Source of the DNA: Marsupella aquatica
Taxonomy: Eukaryota; Marchantiophyta
Direction of reading: 5' to 3'
DNA length: 64,000 nucleotides
NCBI GenBank assembly: GCA_973895155.1
Contig: OZ316891.1
Coordinates: 16,554,001-16,618,000, forward strand
In this document: piece after piece, positions 34,640-47,098 of the stretch
Layout of the letters: each line of letters begins with the position of its first letter
Position numbering within the stretch: position 1 is the first letter of the stretch
Position numbers and translations under genes: made by a program
Notes under the pieces: generated by a model
Databases searched by the model: none
Seen by the model: the letters and a program-made list of their open reading frames with translations, nothing else
Told to the model about the DNA's origin: nothing

Positions 34640-36168
34640 TGCATAATTAGTTGCAATCGCGAAACTCGACTACCTTAACACTTAGCTCTGGCGTCGCTGA
34701 CTCCGACGCCGAGCTCCCTTATGGTCCGGGCCCGGATAGGCCATCCGGGGAGGACTTAGCATGGGGAGACTTGTGGGCAACGAGACGTGGCACTGGCGAG
34801 GCAAGGGGCCAAGCTGGGGACACACACTAAGGACTTGGACTAGCCTATGGCTGGTCGGGTCAAGGGGAAATGGGCCGGGCTCAAGGATGGCCGTCCGGAC
34901 CGTCGGATGGACTTTGAGTTCTAAGGGCTTGGGAGTGAGCTCCTCTTGGGCCCAAGGCCGATGGAGTTGACGCCATTGGCAACGGACGCTTGGGGCGCAA
35001 GTTGTGGCCCGATCCGGGTTGGGCCGGTCGGGGGCCCTGAGCGGCGATCAGACCTGAGGGCCTAGGCATGAGCACTGGGTCGGCCCGGTCACAACGGGCT
35101 AAGGCACTCCGCTTGTGGATGCCTATCAAGAAAGTTATGGGCGTTGCCAGTTGGTGTCGCGCCCATTATGCGCGATGGGATCCGGGTTGGGGGCCAAATG
35201 TTTAGGGACCAAAGCTGGTCTGGGGGTGACAGGTCTCCAGAAGCATATATGAGGGGAGTGGTGTCTCCCTGGGGGCTAAGGGCAAGCCGAAGTCGTGAGC
35301 CGCGGTGGTCGCGACACTAAGGGAAACCGCCAAATGGAAATGGCGATATCTTCCCAATGGGAAGTCCGTTGGAGGGCTTCTTGGGTGCGTTGGAAAGCTC
35401 TTGAGGAGGACTACGTCCTCCTGAGCTCAGCTGGGTCTGGGGGTGCCGTGGGTTCTCGTGGTTTGCGGGTGTTAGCTCGCCCGCTTGCCAAATCCTGTCG
35501 AACAGTAGCCAAGCCGCGTTCAGTCTCCCAAGGGAACTTGCATTGGGGAGGCAAGGCCAAGTAGGTGTGGAGGCAAGGCCAAGTAGGTGTGGAGGCTGAG
35601 TCCCAAGGATGCTCGTCCCCTAGACCACCAGTGGGGTGAACCAGAAGCGGGTGCTAGAGTCGGGGCCGTTCTGGTCCCGGCGTGTTAGGACAAGCTTAGG
35701 ACAAGCTTTGGGACAAGCTACGCTATTTGGGCCATGAGCATGTCTTGGGGTCAGGGCGGTCAGTTGGTGATGGATAGGTACGAGGTGGAACCCGGGCCGC
35801 ACCCAAGGAAGGAGTTGTTCTGGACGAACAGTGGGCGTGGGTTCTGGTTCCGGCTTATGGCGTCGGGAGGACCTATCGCTGACCTATTTACCAACGTCTG
35901 TTGAGCTTGAGTTAGGATGCTAGACTTGGCGAGTTCTAGATCCTGAGGGGTTACTTACTGAGGTGCTTGGTTGCTTGTGCAGATAGTGAGGATCGTTGAG
36001 TAGCGGTCGTGTAGGTGAGCAAGTGCGGCTTTGTATGGGAGGGGCCACTGGTGGTGCAAGAGGCACTTGGGTGCTTGCTCGAGGTATTCCGTGGAGGTGT
36101 TCGGACACCAAGGGCACTTAGGCGCAAGTGCTGGGATTGGTGAGGGCGCTGGGTGGCAAGGTCCACCA
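34640..36168 (+). mobile_element. 5' LTR of a Ty3/gypsy element
   Basis: Followed four bases later by a tRNA-Met primer-binding site and then gag. Its last 334 bp (35835-36168) recur at 38811-39144, and the whole is related to the solo LTR at 27.6 kb. The right end is placed at the CA of GTCCACCA; the left end is approximate. Confidence 0.8.
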
Positions 36169-36172
36169 CTTG

Positions 36173-36184
36173 TGGTATCAGAGC
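36173..36184 (+). promoter_or_regulatory. Primer-binding site, initiator tRNA-Met type
   Basis: TGGTATCAGAGC, the standard plant retrotransposon sequence complementary to the 3' end of initiator tRNA-Met, directly after the 5' LTR. Confidence 0.95.
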
Positions 36185-36314
36185 GATTGCTGGCATAGAC
36201 ACCGGGCCGGGGTTGTGCTAAGTCAGAATCCAAAAATCTTAGCGGATTTTTGCGGGGACTTAGTGCTTCAACGTGCCCGGCGGGTCGACTGCGGGCAGAT
36301 TTGGTCGTTGGAAC

Positions 36315-38003
36315 ATGGTTAAAAACACTCAATCAAAGAGTGGCAAATAGGCTCCCCCCACCAAGGGGAGAGCCCAAGTCCAAGATGAACAAAAGGAGGA
36401 CGGGTCGACTTCCCTAGACGAACGTTATAAGCAGGACGAAGAAGACGCAACGGCCAAACCGTCGACCGCTGCGGTGAACACGTCAAGTGCAGAGCGCCAT
36501 CGACTTAAAGGGAAGGAGGTGGCTGATCCTTCAGAGGATGGGTCGGATGACGACGACTCCGACACAGAAGGAAGTGATGACGAGGCTGAAGCCGAAATAG
36601 AGGAAGAGGGTCAAGACCCAGAGGAGGAACTGATCTCAGCCTTGAGAGGGTTGAATGCAAAACCAGAGGATGATGTCGAGCCGGACGTCATCATGGATAA
36701 TTTGACCAAGCAGAACCAGGATGACACGGGTGATACCTCAGTCCCGGGAGGTCATGGTGCTTGCAAGATGCGGGGGGTATCACCAAAATCCACAAGAGAA
36801 CCTAAGGACAGGCAGCACGCAAAGGAAAGATGGTTGGAGGACCGTCCTCATACAACCCGCAAGGGCCCGGCCGCTGACAACGGTCTGGGTCCGTTGACTC
36901 AAGACCAACGACTCATCTACGAGCAGTTGGAACACAACAAGGGGGCCCAGATTAAGTACTTACTTAGTTTGGGTAGTCAGAGTGCATCTCGTCCCGAGGG
37001 GGGAATGGTAGTTGGACGGAGTATGTTCCAAGTGAACCAGCTACCGACTCCTCCAACTTACGATGGGGCCTACGAACTTGAAAGTGGACAAAAGAACCTG
37101 AGTTGGCTCTCCACGATGGAGATTCATGTCCAAGCGTGCGTTGAGCGTTCCACTTGGGCTACCGCAGCCGCTCTTTACCTGAAGGACTATGCCTTGACTT
37201 GGTACAAGTCATGGAAGAAGTCGCGAGAGGACTCCTCCTTGCCGTTAACTTGGGAAAACCTGGTTGAGGGTCTCCGTGCTCATGTCACCACTAAGTATCC
37301 GGAGCGGCATGCTCAGAAATGTGTAACGGAGATGAGCTTCAGGGGTGATATCCAAAAGTTCATCACTTATTACCAGAATCAGTTGGCACGTATCCCGGCG
37401 GGACAAAAGACCCTACATACACAGCTTCACAACTTTATCGTGAAGCTCCCGCTGTTGCTCAGGGAAAAGTTGCAAGAAAAGCGTCATGAGTTCAAAACGC
37501 TTTCTGACGCCTTCGACAAGGCCACTACGTTGGTGAATAACCGATCGGACTTGGCGAAGGTGGGTGGCAAGGGATCCGAGGGGGAAGCTGGGAAAGAGAA
37601 AGGTCTCGGGAATAAGCGTAAGCAACCTGAGGGGGCAGGGGCCGGTGGTTCGGATCCCCAGCCCCAGAATGGAGAGGCTAAGTGAAACCGGAAGGCCGAC
37701 AACTTTAAGAAGGGAGCCTCATCGGCACAGAAAGCAGAGAAGCAAGCAACCATGGAGCAGAGGCGGGATGAAGGTTCATGCTTCACACGTGGTGCCATGG
37801 GCCATCAAAGTAAGGATTGTTCCACAAAAGGTGGCAAACCAAACGGAGATGGTGGAGGGCAGAAGAGCATTAAGGTAAGTATCGCTCTAACCGAACCCTT
37901 AGTAGCTGACAAGGTCCCTGTAGGGGATGTCCCTGACGGAGAGAGGGTGTTGTTGCAAGAGAAGATACCTAAAGTTAAGACAATGGATCCTGAAATTTGT
38001 TAA
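36315..38003 (+). pseudogene. gag: Gypsy gag with zinc knuckle, broken
   Basis: The frame opens at ATG 36315 and is interrupted by TAG at 36348-36350, then reads 36351-37682 without a break, hits TGA at 37683-37685 and continues in the same frame to 38003. The N-terminus is acidic. Residues in the middle match the retrotransposon gag domain (LKDYALTWYKSW, VTTKYPERHAQK, FITYYQNQLARIP). The zinc knuckle at about 37785-37830 reads CFTRGAMGHQSKDC: its second Cys is Arg (CGT for TGT), so zinc binding is probably lost. Both stops can come from C-to-T changes (CAG, CGA). An annotation starting at 36474 would pick an internal Met. Confidence 0.85.
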
Positions 38004-38810
38004 TGTCACTTCTAACGGTAATCTGGGTGTTGCTTTGGTGGATACAGGCGCGACCGCCTGCTTCATAAGTGGGCAGGCGGCAGCTTGTCTTGGGGTGGAC
38101 GTGCAAGAGTTGCTACAACCGTTAGTGTGCAAGTTCACCAATGACACAAAGGGGATAGTGTCGAGAGTACTGCATAGACTTTGAGTAGAGGTCATAGGCG
38201 AACAACAAAATTTTGTTAGTCAGAAGATGTTCTACGTTCTAGACGGTCTAGCCGTAGGCTTCATTTTGTCGGTAGGTTATCTCAGAAAGCACAATGTTAC
38301 CTTGAAACCGGGGGGTGAAGTGCTCCATTTTCCCAATAAGGGCGGTGAGCCCATCGTTGTACACGAAATTACCGAAAATAAAGAAAGATTTCTTAAAGTA
38401 AGTAAAGTGTCGTGAATGTCTCTGTGTGTATCGGCAAAGCAATGGTGGAAATACTTCAAGGGTGGACATGCATGTTTCTTCTTTCATCTCCACCCAACTA
38501 AGGAGGCTGTGTCGCAGCCAAAGGTCAAGTCAGCTAAGGTCGGGCCCGACTGCGATTGAATTCCCAAAATTTTAGAGGAATTCAATGACGTGCTCTCGCA
38601 GAAGCTACCTAAAGGTTTACCCCGCGGAGAGAAGTGGATCACCAAGTTGAGTTGGAGCCAGGATTGGCTCCTCAGGCTAAACCTCCTTATCGTCTGAACC
38701 TGAACGAGCGAATGATGTTGAAGAACGCCTTGGAAGAGTTGATCGACCAAGGGTTCATTCGCCCTAGTAAGAGTCCTTAAGGGGCGCCCGCGCTGTTTGT
38801 GTACAAAAAG
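37986..38810 (+). pseudogene. pol: Gypsy protease and start of reverse transcriptase, truncated
   Basis: After a frame change near 37990 the plus strand encodes an aspartic protease with the active-site triplet in VALVDTGATACF. A TGA follows near 38184, and in a further piece (38227-38415) comes the linker VLDGLAVGFILSVGYL. From about 38560 the first RT residues appear in shifted frames (EEFNDVLSQKLP, ELIDQGFIRPS). Coding stops abruptly at 38810, where LTR sequence begins. Catalytic RT, RNase H and integrase are absent, so the element cannot move on its own. Confidence 0.8.
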
Positions 38811-39144
38811 GCGTGGGTTCTGGTTTTGGCTTATGGCATCGGGAGGACCTATTGCTGACCTATTTACCAACGTCTATTGAGCTTGAGTTAGGATGCTAGA
38901 CTTGGCAAGTTCTAGATCCTGAGGGGTTACTTACCGAGGTGCTTGGTTGCTTGTGCAAACAGTGAGGATCATTGAGTAGCGGTCGTGTAGGTGAGCAAGT
39001 GCGGCTTTGTATGGGAGGGGGCGTTGGTGGTGCAAGAGGCACTTGGGTGCTTGCTCGAGGTATTCCGTGGAGACGTTCGGACACCAAGGGCACTTAGGCG
39101 CGAGTGTTGGGATTGGTGAGGGCGCTGGGTGGCAAGGTCCACCA
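38811..39144 (+). mobile_element. 3' LTR remnant of the gypsy element
   Basis: Equivalent to 35835-36168 of the 5' LTR with roughly 4 percent differences, mainly C/T and G/A. It joins the RT fragment directly at 38810/38811, so one deletion removed the rest of pol together with the first three quarters of the 3' LTR. Confidence 0.85.
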
Positions 39145-41755
39145 CTGTTGCGTACATACAGCAGCAGCAACAAAGATTCGATACCAGAAAATGATAAGGG
39201 GCGAGCCTAGATTTTTTCTCCCCATCGATGGGATACAAAAATGCGCCCTCGGTTGACAATCGTCATGACTTTGTGCTCCAGTCAGAGAATTTGAGAATGG
39301 GGCCGAGACTTGAGATCTGCCCGTCGTCAATTGATATCAAGACCTCGTGCTCCCGTCAGAGAATTTGACAATCATGTGGAGACAGGATTGTTGACGAATT
39401 CTCTTGACAAATTCTTTGATGATTTGTTGAAGTTGTGGATTCATCAGGTGCCACTTTCGGACTGGATCACTGTTGTTCAAGTCACTTTAGTGATCAATAG
39501 TTGATCGCCAGTTGTGTTTCCTCTAAAGAGATGAGCGTCATTTCAAATTAATAAGGCTTCTGTTGGTCTTCAAATCAAAAAGATATTTCAGGCAGGCAAG
39601 GAAGAAGGTCGAAGTCACACCAAATGGAAGGAAGAAGGTTGTCCGTCAGTCTTGGTTGCTCAAGGGAAGGAAAGAATTGAAGTAGGGGTTGGACATGTGT
39701 CCGTAGATTACAATCGAGATTACAATAGACTAGATTAGTTTGGTTTCGAGCATTCCTCATCTCCTCTCACTCATCTTAAAATGATTCAACCTACTTTCAT
39801 CTTAGTTTCAAGTCTATGTCTCGATATAGACTACTGCTATGCCTGCCAAGCAGAAGGAAATAGAAGGAAAGCACTTCAAACCTGATCGACGCGACTCCAT
39901 CACTGAAGAGAAGAGCACGGGACGCAAAGAACCAGCAAAGAACGAGCGGGCAGGGGCACAAGAGAACTATGCAAAACTGTGTAACGTTGGTTAGTTAACC
40001 CAGGTCACGATGACGAAAAACTATCAAAACTTTGAAAGTATCGGTTTTGGTCCCGGGAACCTTTCACACAATTTTCGTGCAGCTTTGATGAATCAAGAAA
40101 CTTTTGAAGTTGATCTTTTTTCCCGTGGGTCATTGGAGCCCTAAGTTGCATGAGTCCTCCCTAGTTAGGGGAGTTTACGGATAGGTTTAATGTACTTAAA
40201 AGTTCAAAGAAAAAAAACCTGCCCAAAGGAAAAAACCTATTCCCATCCCAAAGAGTAATATTACATTAGTGGCATAAATTGTCTTTGCCCAAAGAAAGAA
40301 AAGCCTGTCCCCATTTCCATCCCAAAGAATGCGCAAAGCAATGACTGTGTAGTATTAATTTAGAGACATAAATTAACATTTAAAGTACAAAACTCGATAT
40401 TTCTAAAAATATTTTTAAAAAAAAACTCGGTATTTCTTCCCATGGAAGAATAAATAGGGAATGGTTTATAAATTTTTAATACTAGCTAACAACTAAGGTT
40501 TTTACCGTGGGCACAACAAGACATAGATTTGAATGTTTGATTAACATTGTAAAAAAATTAATGAAATGAAAATAATTAACAAAACACAAAGAAGTTTTGA
40601 GGTATGATGAGGGAGACTAAAAACAACCAAGGTATCTTCTCATCAACACTATTTGATGTGATTAAGGTGGTAAATCCATGGAGCTGTTGAGCTGATATTG
40701 AGAATCGGCAGAGCTAAAGAAGTGTGTTGCTTGTACTTGGATCTAGATCTTGGGTGAGGTAGTGGAGATTAACGGTTGACCTGGTGCTAAGATGATTACT
40801 CCTGGTTAGGGGAGTGTGACTATCGTGAAAACAATTGGAAGCGTAGCAAGTGATGCCTAGAGAAGGAAGAAAAGTTGGAACCGTTTAGGGTCAAAAGAAC
40901 ACTCGCGAGAGTCTATGTTTTCTCAAGGCGCGACAATCCTGCTTAACAGGTGAGGAGTGGAATTAGGGAGAAGATCCTGATTACAGCTCATACGATATAT
41001 AAACTATGTTCTTGAATGATTGGGTGTCGCATTTCTCCAAAGGAGGTGTATGTCTAACGGCTCACCTGGAAGGATGGAGGTCCGGGAGCGGTTTACTACA
41101 TGGATAGTTACATTTAGGTGAAGGAGTCGTGTTTTACTAAGACAATAAACATACTTAGGGCTTGAACACGTGTGAGAGATTGTTGGTAGTTGAACGCAAG
41201 TGTGATCTTGGTTTTGTCTTGTCGAATGGACCTTTGGGTTCTCTTGAACTGGAAAAACGGAAGATGAACAAGCTAGCTGATTAATGGTGATAATGATTAA
41301 GGTTTGAGAGATCAGAATTATGCTGTCAAGGTGTAAACTCGGTTGCAATGAGACGTGGATCATCTCAACTTCCTATGATAGTTAGAAGGCGCAGTTAAGA
41401 TCAGCCATGAGAGAGGGACCCGCACCTTCAACAATAGATAGATTGCAAAGTAATGTTGGGATGGAATGGTGGGACCCCTTGGTGAGCTCTAGTCCCTTTG
41501 ATCCTTGTTTGTTAATTACTACTTTTGTTAAGTTTTAGCAGTTGAACTCATTACGCTTTGAAAGGATAAGCGATGATCATTGCTAGTGTAGAATGGTTTC
41601 AGTGTAGCATAATCTTTCTTGTAACCTTACAGAGTAGTAGCTAGTTTACCAAAATATCACAAAATGGACACTTCACCTCACGCATAGAAGGCCGAGGTGG
41701 TGGACCTGCTAATCTATAGGCAGATAGGGAACGCAAAGATGCAGAAGGCGGGGCC
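39145..41755. other. No gene seen
   Basis: A short duplicated phrase GTGCTCC(A/C)GTCAGAGAATTT occurs twice near 39.3 kb. The remainder is AT-rich without a supportable gene; the 119-codon minus frame at 41004-41363 has no domain. Confidence 0.35.
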
Positions 41756-43617
41756 ATGCATTGGACCTATATTGGGGTGGGCACTATGATCAACATGTCA
41801 GCAAAGGGAAAAGAACCTCAGAGGCGACATCCTGGTTCCTGCTCAATGGGAGAAATTTCAGGGCAAGATGTCAGAACTGGATCCATCAAGCGACCCGGCA
41901 TGGATCCAAAGCAACAACAAGCAAAGCTAGTACGGACTCAAGCCATCTGGAGTGGGGTCGGATGGCTATTTGCGCTAGGACTCTCAAAGGACTCGTGATC
42001 AATTCACGATGGACGAATTGGTAGGAGGACATGAACTGCTTGTTGTGGAATGTTTCCACTTGATGATATTGGAGATAGATTGGAAAATGAGAGCAAGACT
42101 AGTGTGCTGATAGGAACAATGGAACTACCACACTCGTGACTGCACATAATGTGGTTGAAGCTTCAGGAGCTGCGAGAATGGCGGAAATTGAAGCTTGCAT
42201 TCCAATCCTAAAAGAATTTATTGATCTTTCCATTCAAGACTGGCCTTTGAAGCTTCACACTACGATACAATTGTCACTTGATGAAGCAACGGAAACAATT
42301 ACTGAGATTTTCAACTGCACTATGATATGCTACTTTACTGATCGGGCACCCATGTTGCCAACGTTTAAAGTCTGGTTCAACAAAACTTTTGTGAATGAAA
42401 TGAATTGGCCGGTCACTCAAGTTAATTTTGTGGGTTAAAGTTTCTACATGGTTACCTTCAGGAATCCTGAACATCGTGATTTTGCTTTGGCTGGTGCTCT
42501 ATGGTTCCTAGACCGGAAATTTGTGTTCACCTTCCCTTGGGACCCATCCTTTGATATGAGGAGTGAATCACCTATGCTACCAGTCTTGATCAAAATTCCC
42601 TTTTGAGCATTGATTCTAGAACCTTGTTAGAGGAAATTGGATGCCTCTTTAGGTGATATTCTGCACTACATTCAGGGAGATGACCTGAGTTCTTACCCCC
42701 ATGACAGAGCAGCCATGTATTTTGTGGGATACCCAAAGAGAGGTACCCTTGAGTGTGGAAGTGCAGATTCAATCAGGCTTGTCTATCTGGCAACCTGTCA
42801 TCTTCAAAAACATTCCCATTCATTGCTTTCAATGCGGCAAGAAAGGCATTTGGCTCGGGATTGCTTGACTCACGAGGAAGCAAACCTGTCCAAAGCTGCT
42901 CCTACTACAGAAACTCATCCTGACCCCGATCCAAAGGCAACCTCCGGTGTCGAAAGCTCTCATCCTGTTGTGCTTTTGGATGACCTGGAGGGAATTCCAA
43001 TGGTTGCTACAATTTTTATTCCATCTATGGAACCAGCAACTCTGAGGGAAACTCCAGCTGCAATGGGAGAAGTACTTCACAGTCCGATACTATTTGTTGA
43101 CTACGCTGAGGTGGAAAGGAGTCAACATCCAATAACAACAACTTGGGAATGCAAAGAATTAATCCCCTGATGCTGGAATTTCAGAGGAAATTGCTACCCT
43201 TGCTCTCTCTCACAGGGAATGTGATTCCCCGGGTTATTCAGGACTTGAAGGGAATGAATAATCCGCAAAACACACAATTAGAAAGTGCCAAAGCAAATAA
43301 CCCCCCTCCAGTGGATTCAGATCTGGATGTTCGGAATACAACCCAATCAATTGTGACCAAGGAACCAGTGGCCACTTTTGAGGATGGGGATGGAGAACCA
43401 ATGTCTACTTCTGATCCCCCTTCTAACATGGTGATGTCAGAATATGAGGGCTTCATCTCGAGACATAAATGAAAAGAGAAAGAGCTAGAAAACTAGCAAG
43501 GAGTTCCCCTCCCAAAGAGAAAAAGAAGGAGAAAGCGAAGAAAAAAGCCAAGAACCAACGCTTCTTACATTTTAACTCGGATGCTAAATTGTGGGATGTA
43601 GAGGGCTGGACAAGATA
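41756..43617 (+). pseudogene. LINE ORF1 (DUF4283-like plus CCHC)
   Basis: Pieces in changing frames: an N-terminal segment (41761-42024), then 42136-42438 with ALWFLDRKFVFTFPWDPSF just downstream, which resembles the DUF4283 domain of plant L1-type ORF1 proteins. A zinc knuckle follows at about 42815-42870; HCFQCGKKG and HLARDC are split between two frames by a one-base loss inside the knuckle. The C-terminal part is Pro/Ser/Lys-rich and ends near 43617. Several stops and frameshifts make it inactive. Confidence 0.7.
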
Positions 43618-43849
43618 AGAGCAGAAGTTGGCGGGTGAGCACGGGTGACCTTCTGAGAGCCCTACAAGGATTTTAGAGGAGAAGGGAGAATTTGCATTGG
43701 CAGCCAGCACTGATCCCCTGCGTGATCTCACAATGGTTGACCCATTTGTAATGGGCTCCTCTACATCACCAAATTACGGCGGTCTGAATGCTGGCTTTTT
43801 CCAGCTGGAAGAATGGGGACAAGAAATATAAAGCAAATTTGAGGCTCTT

Positions 43850-45695
43850 CCAATTTGCCTCTTGGAACGTATGCGGACTCTGTGATCCCGATTGAAGAAT
43901 GTAGTCTTGAAATGGGTCTCTAATTTATGGCCTTCTGTTGATGCTCTAGCCCTACAGGAGGTTAAAGCCGATGCTTTCAGGCTGGATAATGCTTTTAGAA
44001 CTATCCTACTTTCTTTCAAATACTACTATTCTGCCCATGAGGAGGAACATGGGGGAACTGCAATTCTCTTGCATCCCTCCTTTGTGGTGCGTTCATCAGG
44101 GATTTTAGATAAAGGCCGTGCAGTCTGGATCTGTCTGGAGCATGAGGAGGGGAATTTTGGGCTTATTAGTATCCGCCCCAAATTTGCAGGGAGAACAGAT
44201 CTTGCTATGGAATGATTTGCTCAACACTCTACCTCAGGAGAGATGGATCTTATGTGGCAATTTCAACATGATTGAAGGACCACGGGACTCTACAGGATAG
44301 TCCCCTCTTATCCGGGGAAGGGAATTGGATTTTTGGTGGCTATTAAAGCTTAGATGTGACCTGCAAGATACACAAGATATCTTGGGACAGGTGATAGTTT
44401 CTAATTTCACTTGGAGGAGAGTTTGCAATGGTCATCTTATTCAATCTCGGCTAGATCGATTCTACCAGAGCAAAAATGGATGGCTGAAATCATTGAAATC
44501 AAACATGATGGCTCATCCACTTTATCTGATCATGGTCCAATTATCATCACTTTCCGGATGACCCCCCTCTACGTTGCAGAGGCAAGCACACATAGAGCCA
44601 GATGTTTCAAGGCGAACCCTTCGATACTAAGAAGAGAGGAGAATATTGAAATGCCAACAAAAGCTTGGAGGAAGGATCAGGATTGCTCTCCAGACCCACA
44701 CTTGAGGTTTGCCAATGCTTTTTAAACATTGAGAAGGTGCTACATGGAGCTACAATTCTCACTGGTTCCTTGGGAGAGGAGATGGCGAGAATGCAAAATA
44801 AACTTTGCTTGCGGAAGATTGCCATTACGGAGGAGTATTCAGAGGACACTATACAGGATTTTACCTGTACTGATCAATGTGTACATGAAATGGAATTGGA
44901 AGAGGCCCACCACAATCGGCGTTTGTCTTGGATTAACTGGTTGGGGCAAGGAGATGAGCCATCCAAATTTTACTTTTTAATGGTAAAGACTAAAAGAACA
45001 CAAGAAAATATGGAATATCTGACCGTTGAGGACAGAAGGGAGATACGGGAAGAAACTTTGATCGTGAAGGAGGTACAACGACACTGTGTAGCATTGTACA
45101 CCCCAACGAAACGTAATGGAGAGGAGCAGTGGGAAATGCGTGCTGCTCGTAGAAGACTGTGCCAACATACTCATTTTGCCCTGCCTGCAACTGAGATTCG
45201 AAGGTTGGAAAGGTTGCCTACTATGGAATCTTGAACTACATGAGACACTATTATTGTTACCAGGTGATAAGGCACCTGGAGTATATGGTATGATTGCAGA
45301 AGTCTTACGTGCTTGTTGGAGCTTTATGAAAGAGAGTTTTTACGAAATGATATGGAATTTCTGGAGGATGGGTAACATTGCTTTTGGAATTAAGGAAGGT
45401 GTGATCCACTTTATTCCTAAGAAGACAGAAAAGAGAAGACTGGGAGATTGGAGAGGCCTAACAATGCTAACCAGTACTTACAAGGTGATTGCCAAGCTAC
45501 TTGCTCTGCGGCTTAAGATACTACTACCTAGAATGATCAGCCCACAAAAGACGTGCTTCATTCCTAGGAGACACATTTTGGAAAATATGTCTTCAAAATA
45601 TTGGATTAATCTTACGCAAACTCCAACTCTCTTTTTGCAACTTCATTTTGAACAGGCTTTTGACAGGGATCCTCCTATATCTGGGAGACTATGAA
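43850..45695 (+). pseudogene. LINE ORF2: endonuclease and first part of reverse transcriptase
   Basis: The endonuclease starts with a SWNVCGL-like phrase near 43855 and continues in ALALQEVKAD, HGGTAILLHPSF, CGNFNMI (expected GDFN) and SDHGPI. The RT begins with DKAPGVYGM (expected DG; Asp is Tyr), then VIHFIPKK, DWRGLTMLTSTYKVIAKLLA, FIPRRHILENM and LHFEQAFDR. It ends abruptly at 45695 just after this last motif, before the YxDD box. Frames change at least four times. It abuts the ParB/methyltransferase pseudogene with no LINE 3' tail, so a deletion or recombination made the junction. Confidence 0.8.
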
Positions 45696-46690
45696 TCTGT
45701 TAGGTGTTGCCCAAGTCTGATATTTTAGAGTCTAATTTAGCTCCAACAGAAGCAAAAGTAAAGTACATAGGGGGATGCAAGGCAATGGAGAAGGCTTGTC
45801 TAGGTGTGGCTACCGTCAACTGTAGTTGGGCTAGGAGACCTCAAAAGGTGCCTGTGAAGGATACATTTAAAGATGGGTCAGTGTTGTCCGGAAAGCAAAG
45901 TTACAAGTACTTTCTTCTTGGTAATGGATATCATGAATTTCTTCTCAGTTTGAGGTTCACATTTGTTTTTATACAAAGAAAAGAAAGGCAACAGCGTCTG
46001 GGAGTTTGAAGAGTGGGGCGGACGATGGCAAGGAGCCCAAGTCCCCTGATGTTGAGATCACAACAAAATCTGATGTGGATATTGGGTCCATCAAGCGTTT
46101 GAAGAGAAAGCGTAATCTCCATATTCCCTTTGACTTGGATGAAGAAGAAGCGTCCGTAGCAGAAGCACAAATGTGCGGGTTCAAGAAGGATGGGGAGTGA
46201 CACTTCTTTGCTAAGAGCAATCTGAATAAAAGTGCAAACTCCATCAGCCAAACGAAAGTAAGACCTCTGTAGATGGGAGATGCAAATCACTGGTTGTCTT
46301 TGATTACCAAATTGAGCGAACACCCAAATCCTGTGATTATTAACAGGAGCCATTCTCTGGAATTGGTGCTCACTTTGGTTTTATTTTCCTTCCGGTTGGT
46401 CGTATAACGAGTGTCACAGACCCTGAAGTCCCAAAGTGGAATGTGTGGGGTGAGTAGTTACCATATTATTTCTTTGGGGTGATGCATTCAATGCTTGCTG
46501 ACTATGGTTATGTTGCAGTTCTTCACAGCTCCGACTCGTTACATGAGACAAAAAAAATTCAGCAATCAAGCAGAAGAATAAATGTAAACATGTTTGGCAA
46601 TATTTGGTTTTGCTAGCATCTCCTTTGTTCCAGGCACATATGGATGTTTTGGTAAACACCATGCTTAATAGGCCTAGTTTTACGCATGAT

Positions 46691-46718
46691 TTTTGGTTAG
46701 CAAGCTCGCTAACCAAAA
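46691..46718. repeat. Intronic palindrome with 11-bp arms
   Basis: TTTTGGTTAGC at 46691-46701 and its exact reverse complement GCTAACCAAAA at 46708-46718, separated by AAGCTC. It sits in the stretch of copy 1 equivalent to the last intron of the 60-kb gene. One of eight related sites. Confidence 0.9.
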
Positions 46719-47098
46719 GACACCATTTTTTTAAAAGTTTTATTTTGGATGGTAGTTACTCTCATCATGGGTGTCTTTTGCAAAGTGGAATGTACAGAAA
46801 AATACCTAAACATGTTGGATACGTTCCGTTGACGTCTTGTGAGGATGCCCAACATAAATTGATGCTGAGTGTTTGCTACCCAAAAACTGATCCCAATCCA
46901 AGAGCAGCTTTTGCAGGATCTAATAGATTGGTGCTTGGGTTTATGCAAGCCATTATGGAGATCTATCATGTGCCTAAGGACATAGTCATCGATTGGACCA
47001 TAAGGAGATGGAGGCGCTTTCACCGCTGGGGAGTATTGCAGTAGATTTGTTGTAGGTGTAGAGGATAGAGACATTCTTCCTCCTTGTACTCAAAAAAG

